DNA of 64,000 nt from Octadecabacter algicola (GTDB taxonomy: Bacteria > Pseudomonadota > Alphaproteobacteria > Rhodobacterales > Rhodobacteraceae). How positions within the stretch are numbered: position 1 is the first letter of the stretch; every line of letters begins with the position of its first letter. The stretch spans positions 1,297,366 through 1,361,365 of the forward strand of contig NZ_JAKGAR010000001.1 in assembly GCF_021532625.1 (NCBI RefSeq), given 5' to 3'. The notes under the pieces are model-generated. The model made no database searches. It saw only the letters and a program-made list of their open reading frames with translations, and was not told where the DNA came from. This document shows positions 45,508 through 54,387 of the stretch, piece after piece. The position numbers were made by a program, and so were the translations under genes.

Positions 45508-46434
45508 TCAGTGTGGCAGTATTGCCTCTAGCTTTTTCAGATGTTGAGCGACGCGGGCTTTTGTTGCCTCTAGATCGCCTTCGTTCCAGTCTCGGAACCC
45601 TTTACCGCTCGCCATACCGTCGCGTCCCTCGTCTCGTAGTTTTTGGAGATAAGGGGACGGGTCCGGTGTCGTTTCCAAGTCAAACAAGACCTGAGCATGA
45701 ATGTCATGGGTCAGTTCAATCCCGACGAGGTCGGCATTTTCCAAAGGCCCCAAAACCGCCAAGCGACGTCCAAAGCTGGCTTTGACGACATCGTCTACAG
45801 CCTTGGCCGAACATATCCCGTTCTCAACCAATGAAATGGCTTCGCGCCAAAGAGCGTGTTGCAGGCGATTGCCGATGAAACCGGGCACGTCCTTTTCGAC
45901 CATCACCGGGGTCTTGCCCGCTTCGGCAAGCAGATCATGCATGCATTGGGCCACGCTTGGATCAGTCCATTCTGTCTTAATGACTTCGACCAACGGGATC
46001 ATGTGTGGCGGGTTCCACCAATGGGTCCCGACGGCACGGTGGCGGGTCGTTAACCCCTCCATAATTTTGCTGATCTGAATGACAGAGGTGTTTGACGCCA
46101 GAATGGCGTCTTCAGGCGCATGCTCTTCCAACTGGGCAAAGATCGATTGCTTCAGCTCCAGCTTTTCTGGTGCCGCTTCAAATACGGCTGTCGCCCCCGA
46201 GACGGCCGCTGCCAGAGTGTCCACAGGGCGGATCTTGGCCAGCACACACTCGCATTCTAGCTCATCCACGCCCATTAACTTCAGGCTTTCGGCGACGCGA
46301 TCTTTGACGGTGGCCAATGTCTCGGCCATCGGGTCCGTGATGTACACATGGCAGCCAGCCCGCGCGAACGTGAGCGCAATGCCATGCCCCATTAATCCAG
46401 CACCGATAACCGCGATATCCCGTTTATTGGTCAT
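45508..46434 (-). CDS. 3-hydroxyacyl-CoA dehydrogenase family oxidoreductase
   Basis: 308 residues. NAD-binding GAGLMGHGIA (residues 11-20), catalytic region THWWNPPHMIPLVEVI and PGFIGNRLQHALWREA. The THWWNPP form is closer to carnitine or gulonate 3-dehydrogenases than to fatty-acid FadB. It probably oxidises a beta-hydroxy acid to the beta-keto acid used by BKACE. Its start overlaps the SDR stop (ATGA). Confidence 0.85.
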   Translation of the reverse strand: MTNKRDIAVIGAGLMGHGIALTFARAGCHVYITDPMAETLATVKDRVAESLKLMGVDELECECVLAKIRPVDTLAAAVSGATAVFEAAPEKLELKQSIFAQLEEHAPEDAILASNTSVIQISKIMEGLTTRHRAVGTHWWNPPHMIPLVEVIKTEWTDPSVAQCMHDLLAEAGKTPVMVEKDVPGFIGNRLQHALWREAISLVENGICSAKAVDDVVKASFGRRLAVLGPLENADLVGIELTHDIHAQVLFDLETTPDPSPYLQKLRDEGRDGMASGKGFRDWNEGDLEATKARVAQHLKKLEAILPH

Positions 46435-47228
46435 CCTGCGGTGTATCCGCCATCAGCATAAAGAATATGCCCTGTATAAAAATCGGACGCCTTTGACGCT
46501 AAAAACAGGAGTGGACCAGACAGGTCCTCGGGTTCGCCAAGCCGTCCTTTCGGAACACGTGCAAGAAACCCGGCGCGGACTGCTTTTGCCTTTTCGTCGT
46601 CTTCGAACATCCACTGCGTGAGTGGAGACCGGAACACAGTTGGCGCGATGGCATTTACCGTGATCCCCGTCGGCCCCAATTCACAACCCAGCGACTTGGT
46701 GATGCCGTCTACCGCAGACTTGGACGCACAGTAGGCCGTGTATCCAGCAGGGTGACCAAGGAGACCCCGAGCCGAGCTGACAAGGACGATTTTGCCACCA
46801 TTTCCTTGCGCTTTCATTTGCGCGGCTGCGGCACGAGCCAATAACCAGCTTTGCGTAACATTGGCATCCATTACTGACGTAAATGTTTCGGGCGACATGT
46901 CATTGATCATCGCGATCTTGTTCATACCAGACGCCACAACAAGGATATCGAGCCCGCCAAATTCATCGACCGCTGCTTGCACAAGTTCGGCACAGATAAG
47001 TTCATCTGTAGGGCGTTTGTTTACGGCCACAACTTTGGAACCTGCACCGCGGCATTCGTCCGCAATATCATCCAACGCGTCCTGATTTCCTGCGACCAGA
47101 ACCAGATTACAGCCCGCCCCCGAAAGGACCCGCGCGGCAACCATTCCGAAGGCACCGGATGCGCCAGTAATCAGTGCGGTCTTACCTTTGACGTCGAACA
47201 TCTCAAGCGGATTGGAAATTGTGCTCAT
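46431..47228 (-). CDS. short-chain dehydrogenase/reductase
   Basis: 265 residues. Classical SDR: cofactor motif TGASGAFGMVAA (TGxxxGxG at 20-27), catalytic serine in VLVSSARG, YTAYCASKSA with the YxxxK pair. Ends YADGGYTAG. Its stop and start overlap both neighbours. Substrate unknown; sits between the cupin and the hydroxyacyl dehydrogenase. Confidence 0.9.
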   Translation of the reverse strand: MSTISNPLEMFDVKGKTALITGASGAFGMVAARVLSGAGCNLVLVAGNQDALDDIADECRGAGSKVVAVNKRPTDELICAELVQAAVDEFGGLDILVVASGMNKIAMINDMSPETFTSVMDANVTQSWLLARAAAAQMKAQGNGGKIVLVSSARGLLGHPAGYTAYCASKSAVDGITKSLGCELGPTGITVNAIAPTVFRSPLTQWMFEDDEKAKAVRAGFLARVPKGRLGEPEDLSGPLLFLASKASDFYTGHILYADGGYTAG

Positions 47229-47578
47229 TACTTCGCTCCCGGTGGGTACGGCATAACAACCAGCATCTTACAGACGTGATTGGATTTGTTTTCGATCTGG
47301 CGCACTTGGCCGGGTGGGATGGTGCAACTGTCCATTGCGCGCAGCACCTCGGTCTGGCCGTCCCATTCGATCGTCATCTCGCCTTCGAGAACGACATAGA
47401 CTTTTTCGAATGGCGTGCTGTCTGGCCCTGCCCCGCCGCCAGGCAAGAATTGGGAAAAGCCGATCCATTGATTGGTCGGGCCTCCATCTTCGAAGCCCTG
47501 TAACCGCAGCCCTGTAACATCCCAATGATTGGGCGCCTCATAGGTCTCAGCATCGTCATAACGTTTGATTAGCATCAT
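47228..47578 (-). CDS. cupin-domain protein
   Basis: 116 residues from ATG 47578 (GGAGGGGG upstream). Single cupin barrel, with motif-1 region PGGGAGPDSTPFEKVYVVLEG and motif 2 PPGQVRQIENKSN. The metal-binding histidines of motif 1 are mostly absent (none before the E), so a non-catalytic or altered metal site is likely. The stop overlaps the SDR start (TAATG). Confidence 0.8.
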   Translation of the reverse strand: MMLIKRYDDAETYEAPNHWDVTGLRLQGFEDGGPTNQWIGFSQFLPGGGAGPDSTPFEKVYVVLEGEMTIEWDGQTEVLRAMDSCTIPPGQVRQIENKSNHVCKMLVVMPYPPGAK

Positions 47579-47633
47579 TCCCCCTCCCAAAAGAACGAAG
47601 GGCATCGCCATCGGTTGGCGATGCCCAAATGTT

Positions 47634-48473
47634 CTAGAAGCGTTCGCCTGCTTCGATACGGTACGCCTGCTCTTTGTCGGTGATGGCGACCAAACGGATA
47701 ATACAACCGTCGCCGCGATCCCAGTTCCACGGGAAGAACGCGAATGTCACGCGCTTGCCTGTGACGCTATCGAGATCACCGCCAACATTTTCGATTCCGA
47801 GAATGCCGTTTGAGAACAATGTGTTGTGAACTGGCTCCCACTCAGGGAAGTCGTCTTTCCAATCGTTGCCACCAGACCATTCACGATACTCTTCTTCCAG
47901 ATGTGGTAGAATTGGACCGTTGCGCTGTGGGCCAATCGCTGTGGCGAGCGGATGATCGTTGGCTTGGGTGTCGTGACCGACAACCTTAACGCCCTTTTCA
48001 ACCATCCAATCTGCGGCAGACTGAACAAGGCCAGGGCAATACGCAAAGTAATCGCCATCCTCGTATTCTTTGTGCCAGCCAGTGTTGATGATCAGTACGT
48101 CACCCTTGCGGATCGCATGGCCACAGGCTTTCTCCAGGTCTTCGCCCGTGATGCTTTCCCACTTTTTCTTTGGAATCGAAACGACCAGTCCAGACCCGAA
48201 GAAATGCGGCAATGGCACTTCGTCAATGAAAGGCGTGCCCTGAACAACGTGCGCAGGTGCGTCGATGTGAGTTGTCACATGCATTGTCGTCGTAATGGTT
48301 TGCGATAGAACCCCAGACTTGGCCATGTAGTGTTTGCGCTCGATTGCGACGTCTTTGAAGTAAGGCCAGTTCGGGCACTGATACCCGAAACGGTGGCTCA
48401 GGTTCACGAACTCGAGCCCCATGTCGTTATCGTCGTTTGCTTGAAAATCAATTCCGCGGATCGTGATGCTCAT
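47634..48473 (-). CDS. cyclase / kynurenine formamidase-like hydrolase
   Basis: 279 residues from ATG 48473 (GGGAGGA upstream). HVTTHIDAPAHV carries the HxxTHxD/HxDxPxH metal-binding motif of the cyclase family, and INTGW and ENVGGDLDSV match its later strands. Members hydrolyse amides or cyclic esters, for example N-formylkynurenine or isatin. First gene of the operon, so it may open the ring or amide of the imported compound. Confidence 0.85.
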   Translation of the reverse strand: MSITIRGIDFQANDDNDMGLEFVNLSHRFGYQCPNWPYFKDVAIERKHYMAKSGVLSQTITTTMHVTTHIDAPAHVVQGTPFIDEVPLPHFFGSGLVVSIPKKKWESITGEDLEKACGHAIRKGDVLIINTGWHKEYEDGDYFAYCPGLVQSAADWMVEKGVKVVGHDTQANDHPLATAIGPQRNGPILPHLEEEYREWSGGNDWKDDFPEWEPVHNTLFSNGILGIENVGGDLDSVTGKRVTFAFFPWNWDRGDGCIIRLVAITDKEQAYRIEAGERF

Positions 48474-48613
48474 CTGTTCCTCCCAGTGCTCAATCAGCTG
48501 TCCCGCACAATGGTGCACATGTACTGCCAGGCGGTCAAGTATTGATTTGGATTCAGAACGCACCTAGGCTAAATCACCTGCTAACGGCGCACGCATTAAA
48601 AGAGGAACAGTTC

Positions 48614-49360
48614 TTGGACGATCAGAAAGATCATAAAAATCAAGGCATTAAAGTCATCACCCGGGCCGCCGACATTCTTAAGGCGCTGGGGCAATCTACA
48701 GCTGGACTCAGTCTCGGTCAGATCGCCTCACGGGTCGAACTGCCCCGTTCTACGGTACAGCGAATTGTTGCTGCTCTGGAATCGGAGGGTTTCATTTCAA
48801 TTGAGAAGGGCAACGCTGGAATCAGATTAGGCCCCGAAATCCAAAGTCTGGCTCAAGCGCGATCGAGTGCGATCCGCGATAGATTGCGTCCCTTGATGAA
48901 AAAGATTTCAGAGACCACCGGAGAAACCGTTGATCTGGCGGTCCTTGAAGGAAAGCGGATGCGATTTATCGATCAGGTTATTGGCAGTCAAAGACTGCGC
49001 ACTGTCTCAAGCATCGGTGAGTCCTTTCCACTTACAACGACGGCGAATGGGAAGGCAGCATTGGCGACCTTCGATCAAACAGAAGCCACCAAACGGATCA
49101 TAGAAGAATTTGAAGATCGGCCAGACACAAAGCACGATCTGACCGGCCTGCTCGCCGAAATTGAAGCAATCCGAACCGGAACCCTTGCACGCGACGAAGG
49201 CGAACACACCGATGGTGTAAGCGCCTTGGGGTTTGCAATCAGTGAACCAGGGGGTGGTGTTTATGCGATCTCCGTACCGGTCCCGACCTCAAGGTTCGCC
49301 CGCAAAGAATCCGAACTCACCACAGCTCTAGAAAAGTTTCGTTCAGGCTACACTGCTTAA
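48614..49360 (+). CDS. IclR-family transcriptional regulator
   Basis: 248 residues from TTG 48614, chosen for the AGAGGA site 8 bases upstream; the frame extends back to 48542 without a ribosome site. The N-terminal winged helix (GLSLGQIASRVELPRSTVQRIVAALE, about 33-60) and C-terminal IclR effector domain (SIGESFPLTTTANGKAAL) are clear. Divergent from the catabolic operon (140 bases between starts) and therefore its likely regulator. Confidence 0.9.
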   Translation: MDDQKDHKNQGIKVITRAADILKALGQSTAGLSLGQIASRVELPRSTVQRIVAALESEGFISIEKGNAGIRLGPEIQSLAQARSSAIRDRLRPLMKKISETTGETVDLAVLEGKRMRFIDQVIGSQRLRTVSSIGESFPLTTTANGKAALATFDQTEATKRIIEEFEDRPDTKHDLTGLLAEIEAIRTGTLARDEGEHTDGVSALGFAISEPGGGVYAISVPVPTSRFARKESELTTALEKFRSGYTA

Positions 49361-49529
49361 GCTGGACTATTAGGAAGCCCCCCAGCTAGAGCACCCAATT
49401 CCAGTTGATGCTTACGCATACGGTTCTTGTTCAAGAATTAAGAGCGATTTAGGCCCTGCCCTACGGACACGACATCCTTCGCTATTTAAGGTGCGTCTTG
49501 GAGGATTGTTATGGCTTCAGATTCCGCCT

Positions 49530-51365
49530 TTAGGCTACGCGAATTGGCTTATCTGAAACAATGTCTAGACGAATAACGTGCTCTAGATCCTCTCCCTTCA
49601 CGTCTACTAAAATGCTCAGCATAGACTCGAGAGTGAAGTATGCGCGAAGCACTCGGAAGATCAGGTATTCGGGCAGCGCAAGAATACCTTTGGGCACCCC
49701 ATTCAAGAGCGATGCTAGAACAGCCATGATCGCTGGCGCCCCCGTTGTGACAGCGACGATTGATTGCCAAATGATCGGGCTGTCAGGATTAAGTCGAAGC
49801 CCCCATTCAAGCACCCCATAGAGAATCAGCGGAACCAACATCGCACGGCGGGCAGAATTGATCAGCATATATGGCAGGATGATCTTACCGCGGAGCGTCT
49901 TGTTGGGCCCGTAAATCAAATCGCGGCATCTCGAAGAGATATGATAGATCGAACGGAACCATCTCATCCGCTGCTCACGCATATGGCTATAAGACGACGG
50001 AACCTCGGAAATATAGCGGATCCTCGGATCAACGACTGAGTGGAAACCAAGTTCGCCAATACGCAACGAAATGTCAGTGTCTTCGCCATTCATGCCCTCA
50101 ACAAATCCGCCAAGGTAACGTGGATGGTGGGTCCGATAGACAACGAACATTCCAGGGATGCCCACGACGCCATTCACCGCGCCCATAGCAACCGAGTAGA
50201 ACCCATGTTTCACCAGAACCTCGAGAAGGCGCGCACGATCAAAGAGCGCCCCGCCGGGCGGAACCGGGACCCCACCAACAACCCCGACTTGCGGGTTGGC
50301 AAAGTATGGCATCGCGCGCGAGAAATTATCCTCTCCAACCAATGTATCTGCGTCTACGCGAACGAGGAATTCAGTTTCACAGGCATCCAAGCCAGCATTC
50401 AACGCGTTCGACTTTCCAGGCTTGGGAACATTGATCACCCGCCCCTTTGCGGCCTTGCAAGCTGCGAGAGCCGCGCGCGCGATATCTTCGGTATCATCCG
50501 TTGAATTGTTGTTCATGATTAGGATGTGAACATCGCCGCCATAGTGCTGTGCCGCGACGTCCATCGCGTTGATGGTATCCTTTATGATGTAGGACTCATT
50601 GTGAGCAGGCACGATCACGGAAACAGGGGGCCTAAAGTCCGGCGTTTTGGCAGTCCAAACATCGTAAACAGCCAGCAAGTAAAGCTGCCCAAACAGCGTC
50701 GGCAAAAATAAAAATACCCCCGGCCCGATGCCCCCTAACAAGGTCCATTGCCGCAGTACTTCAACAAGCCGAATGTCCATTCCACCGACCCAGATCGAAA
50801 CAATCGTCGCGACCAGCAATGTAACGCCGATGCGCCAAAATGCGCGCCCCTGACTAACGGGAATATGTTCGATCCGAATGCGCGCAGGCATTAACCCACG
50901 TTCAAGCAATTTGAAGGAATAGATCGCAAAGCCGAAAAGCCCCGAGAGGATCGCGCTGAAATGTAACGACAGAGATTGGCCGATAACGCTGTGTGCAGCC
51001 AAATTCCCCAAATCGAAAACAGCGCATCCCGCTAGAAACGTGAGAACCATATCGAGCCCAAACAAAACGCGCCCGCGTATGTCTCCATTGCTAAATGCGG
51101 CAAATGAGACAAAGAACGAGATTAAAAAAATCCGGATCGCAATCGCATGGCGCCCTTCGTGAGGCGAAAAAACGTAATCATGGTTTGGAAAGATCCGCGC
51201 CGCGGCCTCCAAGTTGACGAGCCAAAGCTGCAGCGTTGCAAGCGCCACAAAGACCACTAACATTTTCGGGGCGTGCCACTCAGTCACGGCACCCGCAAAT
51301 CGTTTCGGCGCGCTATCTACAGAAATGAAATTGATCTGTTCGCGCTTATCATCTGCATCGCTCAT
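49530..51365 (-). CDS. family 2 membrane glycosyltransferase, cellulose synthase-like
   Basis: 611 residues from ATG 51365, overlapping the BcsB-like stop (ATGA). Several N-terminal helices (about 35-250), then a GT2 catalytic domain with PPVSVIVPAHNE, DAD in VRVDADT, GEDTD and QRMRW (the D, DxD, ED and QxxRW set of processive synthases), then three or so C-terminal helices. No PilZ domain. Processive synthesis and export of a polysaccharide is inferred. It is the third gene of an operon with an SQD1-like synthase. Confidence 0.85.
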   Translation of the reverse strand: MSDADDKREQINFISVDSAPKRFAGAVTEWHAPKMLVVFVALATLQLWLVNLEAAARIFPNHDYVFSPHEGRHAIAIRIFLISFFVSFAAFSNGDIRGRVLFGLDMVLTFLAGCAVFDLGNLAAHSVIGQSLSLHFSAILSGLFGFAIYSFKLLERGLMPARIRIEHIPVSQGRAFWRIGVTLLVATIVSIWVGGMDIRLVEVLRQWTLLGGIGPGVFLFLPTLFGQLYLLAVYDVWTAKTPDFRPPVSVIVPAHNESYIIKDTINAMDVAAQHYGGDVHILIMNNNSTDDTEDIARAALAACKAAKGRVINVPKPGKSNALNAGLDACETEFLVRVDADTLVGEDNFSRAMPYFANPQVGVVGGVPVPPGGALFDRARLLEVLVKHGFYSVAMGAVNGVVGIPGMFVVYRTHHPRYLGGFVEGMNGEDTDISLRIGELGFHSVVDPRIRYISEVPSSYSHMREQRMRWFRSIYHISSRCRDLIYGPNKTLRGKIILPYMLINSARRAMLVPLILYGVLEWGLRLNPDSPIIWQSIVAVTTGAPAIMAVLASLLNGVPKGILALPEYLIFRVLRAYFTLESMLSILVDVKGEDLEHVIRLDIVSDKPIRVA

Positions 51366-52927
51366 CCGGCCACATCCGTCAGGTTGACGCCATTTGGAAC
51401 AACTAGGATCCCCAGACCATGACGCGGCAATTCGGAACCTTCTTGGATGACTTCTGCCACCAGTTTTTGGGATATGGGATCTCGTGTGACCAACCAAACT
51501 GGCCCTGAGCTTGGAAAAGCTGCAATGCTGCGATTGGTAGACGTTAGAATGATGTTTGCGGATTCAGTATTCGGGCCGATAGCAACAGCATCCGGCAGCA
51601 ACGCCCCCAACATCGCACTCGCCACTTGGGCATCAGATGCTGATAAATCCGCGAAGGCCCAAACATTCAACCGGTCAAGCCACTCGAGTGTGGCCCGAAG
51701 TTCATCAATTGAATCGTTATATGTCGCATCGCCATGATAAAGCGCGGTTGTCGGCAATAACTCGGCAATTAGCTCTGGCCCGTTATCGCATTCACCGACG
51801 GACCGGTGTGGTGAAATCACACTAATTTCGATAACGTTTTCGCGGGTTTGCATTTCTTCAGGAAGGGGCACAGAAGCTTCAAACTTAGTGTCCTCTGGAG
51901 CAACGATTTCTTGATACACAAGGCGGTTATTGAGCGCGACTGTAACGGTCCAGCCCTGAGGGTGTATTTGCCGCCCAAGCGCGAGATGAAGTTCCAAGGT
52001 CGCAGGCACTCTTAAGGCTGGGTCATCTCGTAAATCATATCGTTCACGCCATGTTGTACCCCGATAAAAGTGACGAATGCCCGCGTTTGCGCCGCTTTGT
52101 GCTAGCTCTTTAGGCCAATCAGCACCCCCGAGGTCATCTTCCTGCGCCTCAAAAAACGGTAATGCATTACGCATATCATTGGTCGTCAGTGCATCATTCG
52201 ATTGCCCATCGACCATCACGGATTGGATGCCTTCCATCTCGAATTGTGAAGCGAGGATTAGACGCCGAATGCGTTCTTCTTGCTGCAACCAATCTGGCCA
52301 TGCAACGCGTACTAAATTGCCCCATGCATGTACCCTGTCACGTGGTGTCTCCAACTCACGATCTAAGGTCAGAGCCAAAAGGCTGGTCGTCTCAATCTCA
52401 ACGACGGCTTCCAAACCTTCGTTCCTAGAACAGGAAGAGCCCGGGCCCTCGCCTTGTAGTGAGAAAGAGACGACCAACTGGTCCCTAACAAAATCCGTCG
52501 GTGAAAGCGGAATTTGCAGGGAACGCTCGACCACGCCTGGACGCAGCAACACTTCGCCTCTCTTGGTCCCGTCAATGGAAATCCGAAGAACCCCTTCAAC
52601 GCCCTCGAGAGCCTGTAGTGTTGCATTGATTTGGAGGTATCCAGATGTAGGTCGCGCATCCAATGGAAGATTGAACTGAATGCTTTGAAAGGCCGGAAGC
52701 CCAGAAAGAATAACCGGATGGTTTGGGTTGGATCGATAGACCATCGCAATGTCTTCGCCACTCGATTCAACAGCCTTGCGGTCTTCAAAAACAAGACTTT
52801 GATCGTGTTTTAAAGTGCCAACATAGTGTTGCCCTCTTTCCAAAAGCCCCGTCGTTGAAAGCAGGAGAGCCACGCCTGCAAGGAGAATCCCTATAAGCCC
52901 AATGCCAATCATTCGCATAGTTTTCAC
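51362..52927 (-). CDS. BcsB-like periplasmic subunit
   Basis: 521 residues from GTG 52927 (ATG 52918 possible). One N-terminal membrane anchor (IGIGLIGILLAGVALLL), then beta-rich domains. Segments GYLQINATLQALEGVEGVLRISIDG and QLVVSFSLQGEGPGSSC are laid out like the carbohydrate-binding and flavodoxin-like repeats of BcsB. It is shorter than BcsB (about 750) and lacks the C-terminal membrane helix. A periplasmic guide for the growing polymer is inferred. Confidence 0.65.
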   Translation of the reverse strand: MKTMRMIGIGLIGILLAGVALLLSTTGLLERGQHYVGTLKHDQSLVFEDRKAVESSGEDIAMVYRSNPNHPVILSGLPAFQSIQFNLPLDARPTSGYLQINATLQALEGVEGVLRISIDGTKRGEVLLRPGVVERSLQIPLSPTDFVRDQLVVSFSLQGEGPGSSCSRNEGLEAVVEIETTSLLALTLDRELETPRDRVHAWGNLVRVAWPDWLQQEERIRRLILASQFEMEGIQSVMVDGQSNDALTTNDMRNALPFFEAQEDDLGGADWPKELAQSGANAGIRHFYRGTTWRERYDLRDDPALRVPATLELHLALGRQIHPQGWTVTVALNNRLVYQEIVAPEDTKFEASVPLPEEMQTRENVIEISVISPHRSVGECDNGPELIAELLPTTALYHGDATYNDSIDELRATLEWLDRLNVWAFADLSASDAQVASAMLGALLPDAVAIGPNTESANIILTSTNRSIAAFPSSGPVWLVTRDPISQKLVAEVIQEGSELPRHGLGILVVPNGVNLTDVAG

Positions 52928-52957
52928 CGATTTGTTCTGAGGTAGAGTCGACTAAAT

Positions 52958-52989
52958 CGCAGCGTTCCACCTCCAAGCGGAACGCTGCG
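52958..52989. repeat. 11-bp hairpin inside the polysaccharide operon
   Basis: Perfect stem CGCAGCGTTCC / GGAACGCTGCG with a 10-base loop, between the synthase stop (53004) and the BcsB-like start (52927). No T-run follows on the transcribed strand, so it may stabilise or partly attenuate the message rather than end it. Confidence 0.65.
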
Positions 52990-53003
52990 ACAGTGCCGAC
53001 CCG

Positions 53004-54224
53004 TTAAGCCGCTCGCGAGTTTTCCGGATCAATCACGCCAGGGCGCTGATTGTCGGTCCATGTCGAGACACAAGGGATCATTTTCCGGATGCAACGTCCT
53101 GCGTACTTTGCCGCGATGTGCTGCGTTTCATCCATTAAGCCTTCTGCCAGTGTCACAGGTTTTAGGCCCAATGAGATGAAGGTCTTGTTCGAGACACGCA
53201 GATCATTTTCTGCCGCTTCGTTGCGCGGATTGTCGACATTCGCAATCTTGGCGCCAGACGTTTCAGAAACAAGCTTAGCAAGCTCCCGCACGGTGTGCGT
53301 CTCCGTCATTTGGTTCATGATCGCGACTTTGCCATCACGCACTGGCGGGTTTGCAACAGCCAATGCAAGACATTTCACTGTATCCTGAATGTGAATGAAT
53401 GCGCGGGTTTGCCCGCCTGTGCCATGCACAGTCAATGGATGCCCAACGACAGCCTGCATCAAGAAACGATTGAGCACCGTTCCGTAATCACCGTCATAGT
53501 CAAAGCGATTGATAAGCCGCTCGTCCAAGCGAGTTTCGTTCGTCTGCGTTCCCCAAACAATCCCTTGGTGCAGGTCGGTAATACGCATTTGGTCGTTCTT
53601 TGCGTAGAACTGAAACAGCAACTGATCCATGGACTTGGTCATGTGGTACACGCTGCCCGGATTGGTTGGGTACAGGATGTGACGCTGGAATATCTTCTTG
53701 TCGTCGCCTGGGATGTAAACAGGAAGGTATCCTTCTGGGATTTCGATGCCATCGTCGTCGTAACCGTAAACACCCATTGTTCCGAGGTGAACAAAGTGCG
53801 CGTCCAAGCCGAGCTCAACGGATGCTGCAAGCAGATTGTGTGTGCCAGAAATGTTGTTGTCGACTGTGTAGCGTTTCTCGCTCACGCCTTTCATCGAATA
53901 CGGCGCGGCACGCTGTTCTCCGAAATGGATGATGGTATCGGGCTTCACTGCAGCCATAAGCTCACGAATGCGGTCAAATTCACGTGCGACATCGATCTTC
54001 TCGAACTTGATCGTGAGACCCGTTTTCTCTTTCCAAGCAAGAAGGCGATCTTCCATTGAGGCAATTGGCGTTAAGCTGTCGGCGCCCATTTTTGCATCGA
54101 TCTCTCGGCGTGACATGTTGTCCACGATAGTGATGTTGTGACCTTGTCCAGACAAGTGCAGAGCTGTTGGCCAGCCGCAAAACCCGTCGCCACCGACTAC
54201 GATGATATTTTTCATTTTTGTCAT
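53004..54224 (-). CDS. sqdB: UDP-sulfoquinovose synthase-like NAD-dependent enzyme
   Basis: 406 residues from ATG 54224 (AAAGGA upstream). Extended SDR with GGDGFCGWPT (11-20), HFGEQRAAPYSM, LGTMGVYGY and the YHMTK catalytic pair; these segments match SQD1/SqdB closely. SqdB adds sulfite to UDP-glucose to make UDP-sulfoquinovose, normally the head group of sulfolipid. No SqdX/SqdD-like transferase is next to it. It leads an operon with a cellulose synthase-like transferase, so the sugar may enter a polymer instead. Confidence 0.8.
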   Translation of the reverse strand: MTKMKNIIVVGGDGFCGWPTALHLSGQGHNITIVDNMSRREIDAKMGADSLTPIASMEDRLLAWKEKTGLTIKFEKIDVAREFDRIRELMAAVKPDTIIHFGEQRAAPYSMKGVSEKRYTVDNNISGTHNLLAASVELGLDAHFVHLGTMGVYGYDDDGIEIPEGYLPVYIPGDDKKIFQRHILYPTNPGSVYHMTKSMDQLLFQFYAKNDQMRITDLHQGIVWGTQTNETRLDERLINRFDYDGDYGTVLNRFLMQAVVGHPLTVHGTGGQTRAFIHIQDTVKCLALAVANPPVRDGKVAIMNQMTETHTVRELAKLVSETSGAKIANVDNPRNEAAENDLRVSNKTFISLGLKPVTLAEGLMDETQHIAAKYAGRCIRKMIPCVSTWTDNQRPGVIDPENSRAA

Positions 54225-54387
54225 TTTCTTAGTCCTTTCAATTGGGCCCCTCCAAGCGGCCCGTGTTGTTGATGAACAAAGAAATAAAGACTGAACGCCT
54301 AAAGGCCCCCCGCCCGAGGGTGTAGGTTACAAAAAGAGGGAATAGGTCGACTACTCGGTCGGATAGGTGGCCCGCCGAAAGGATATC

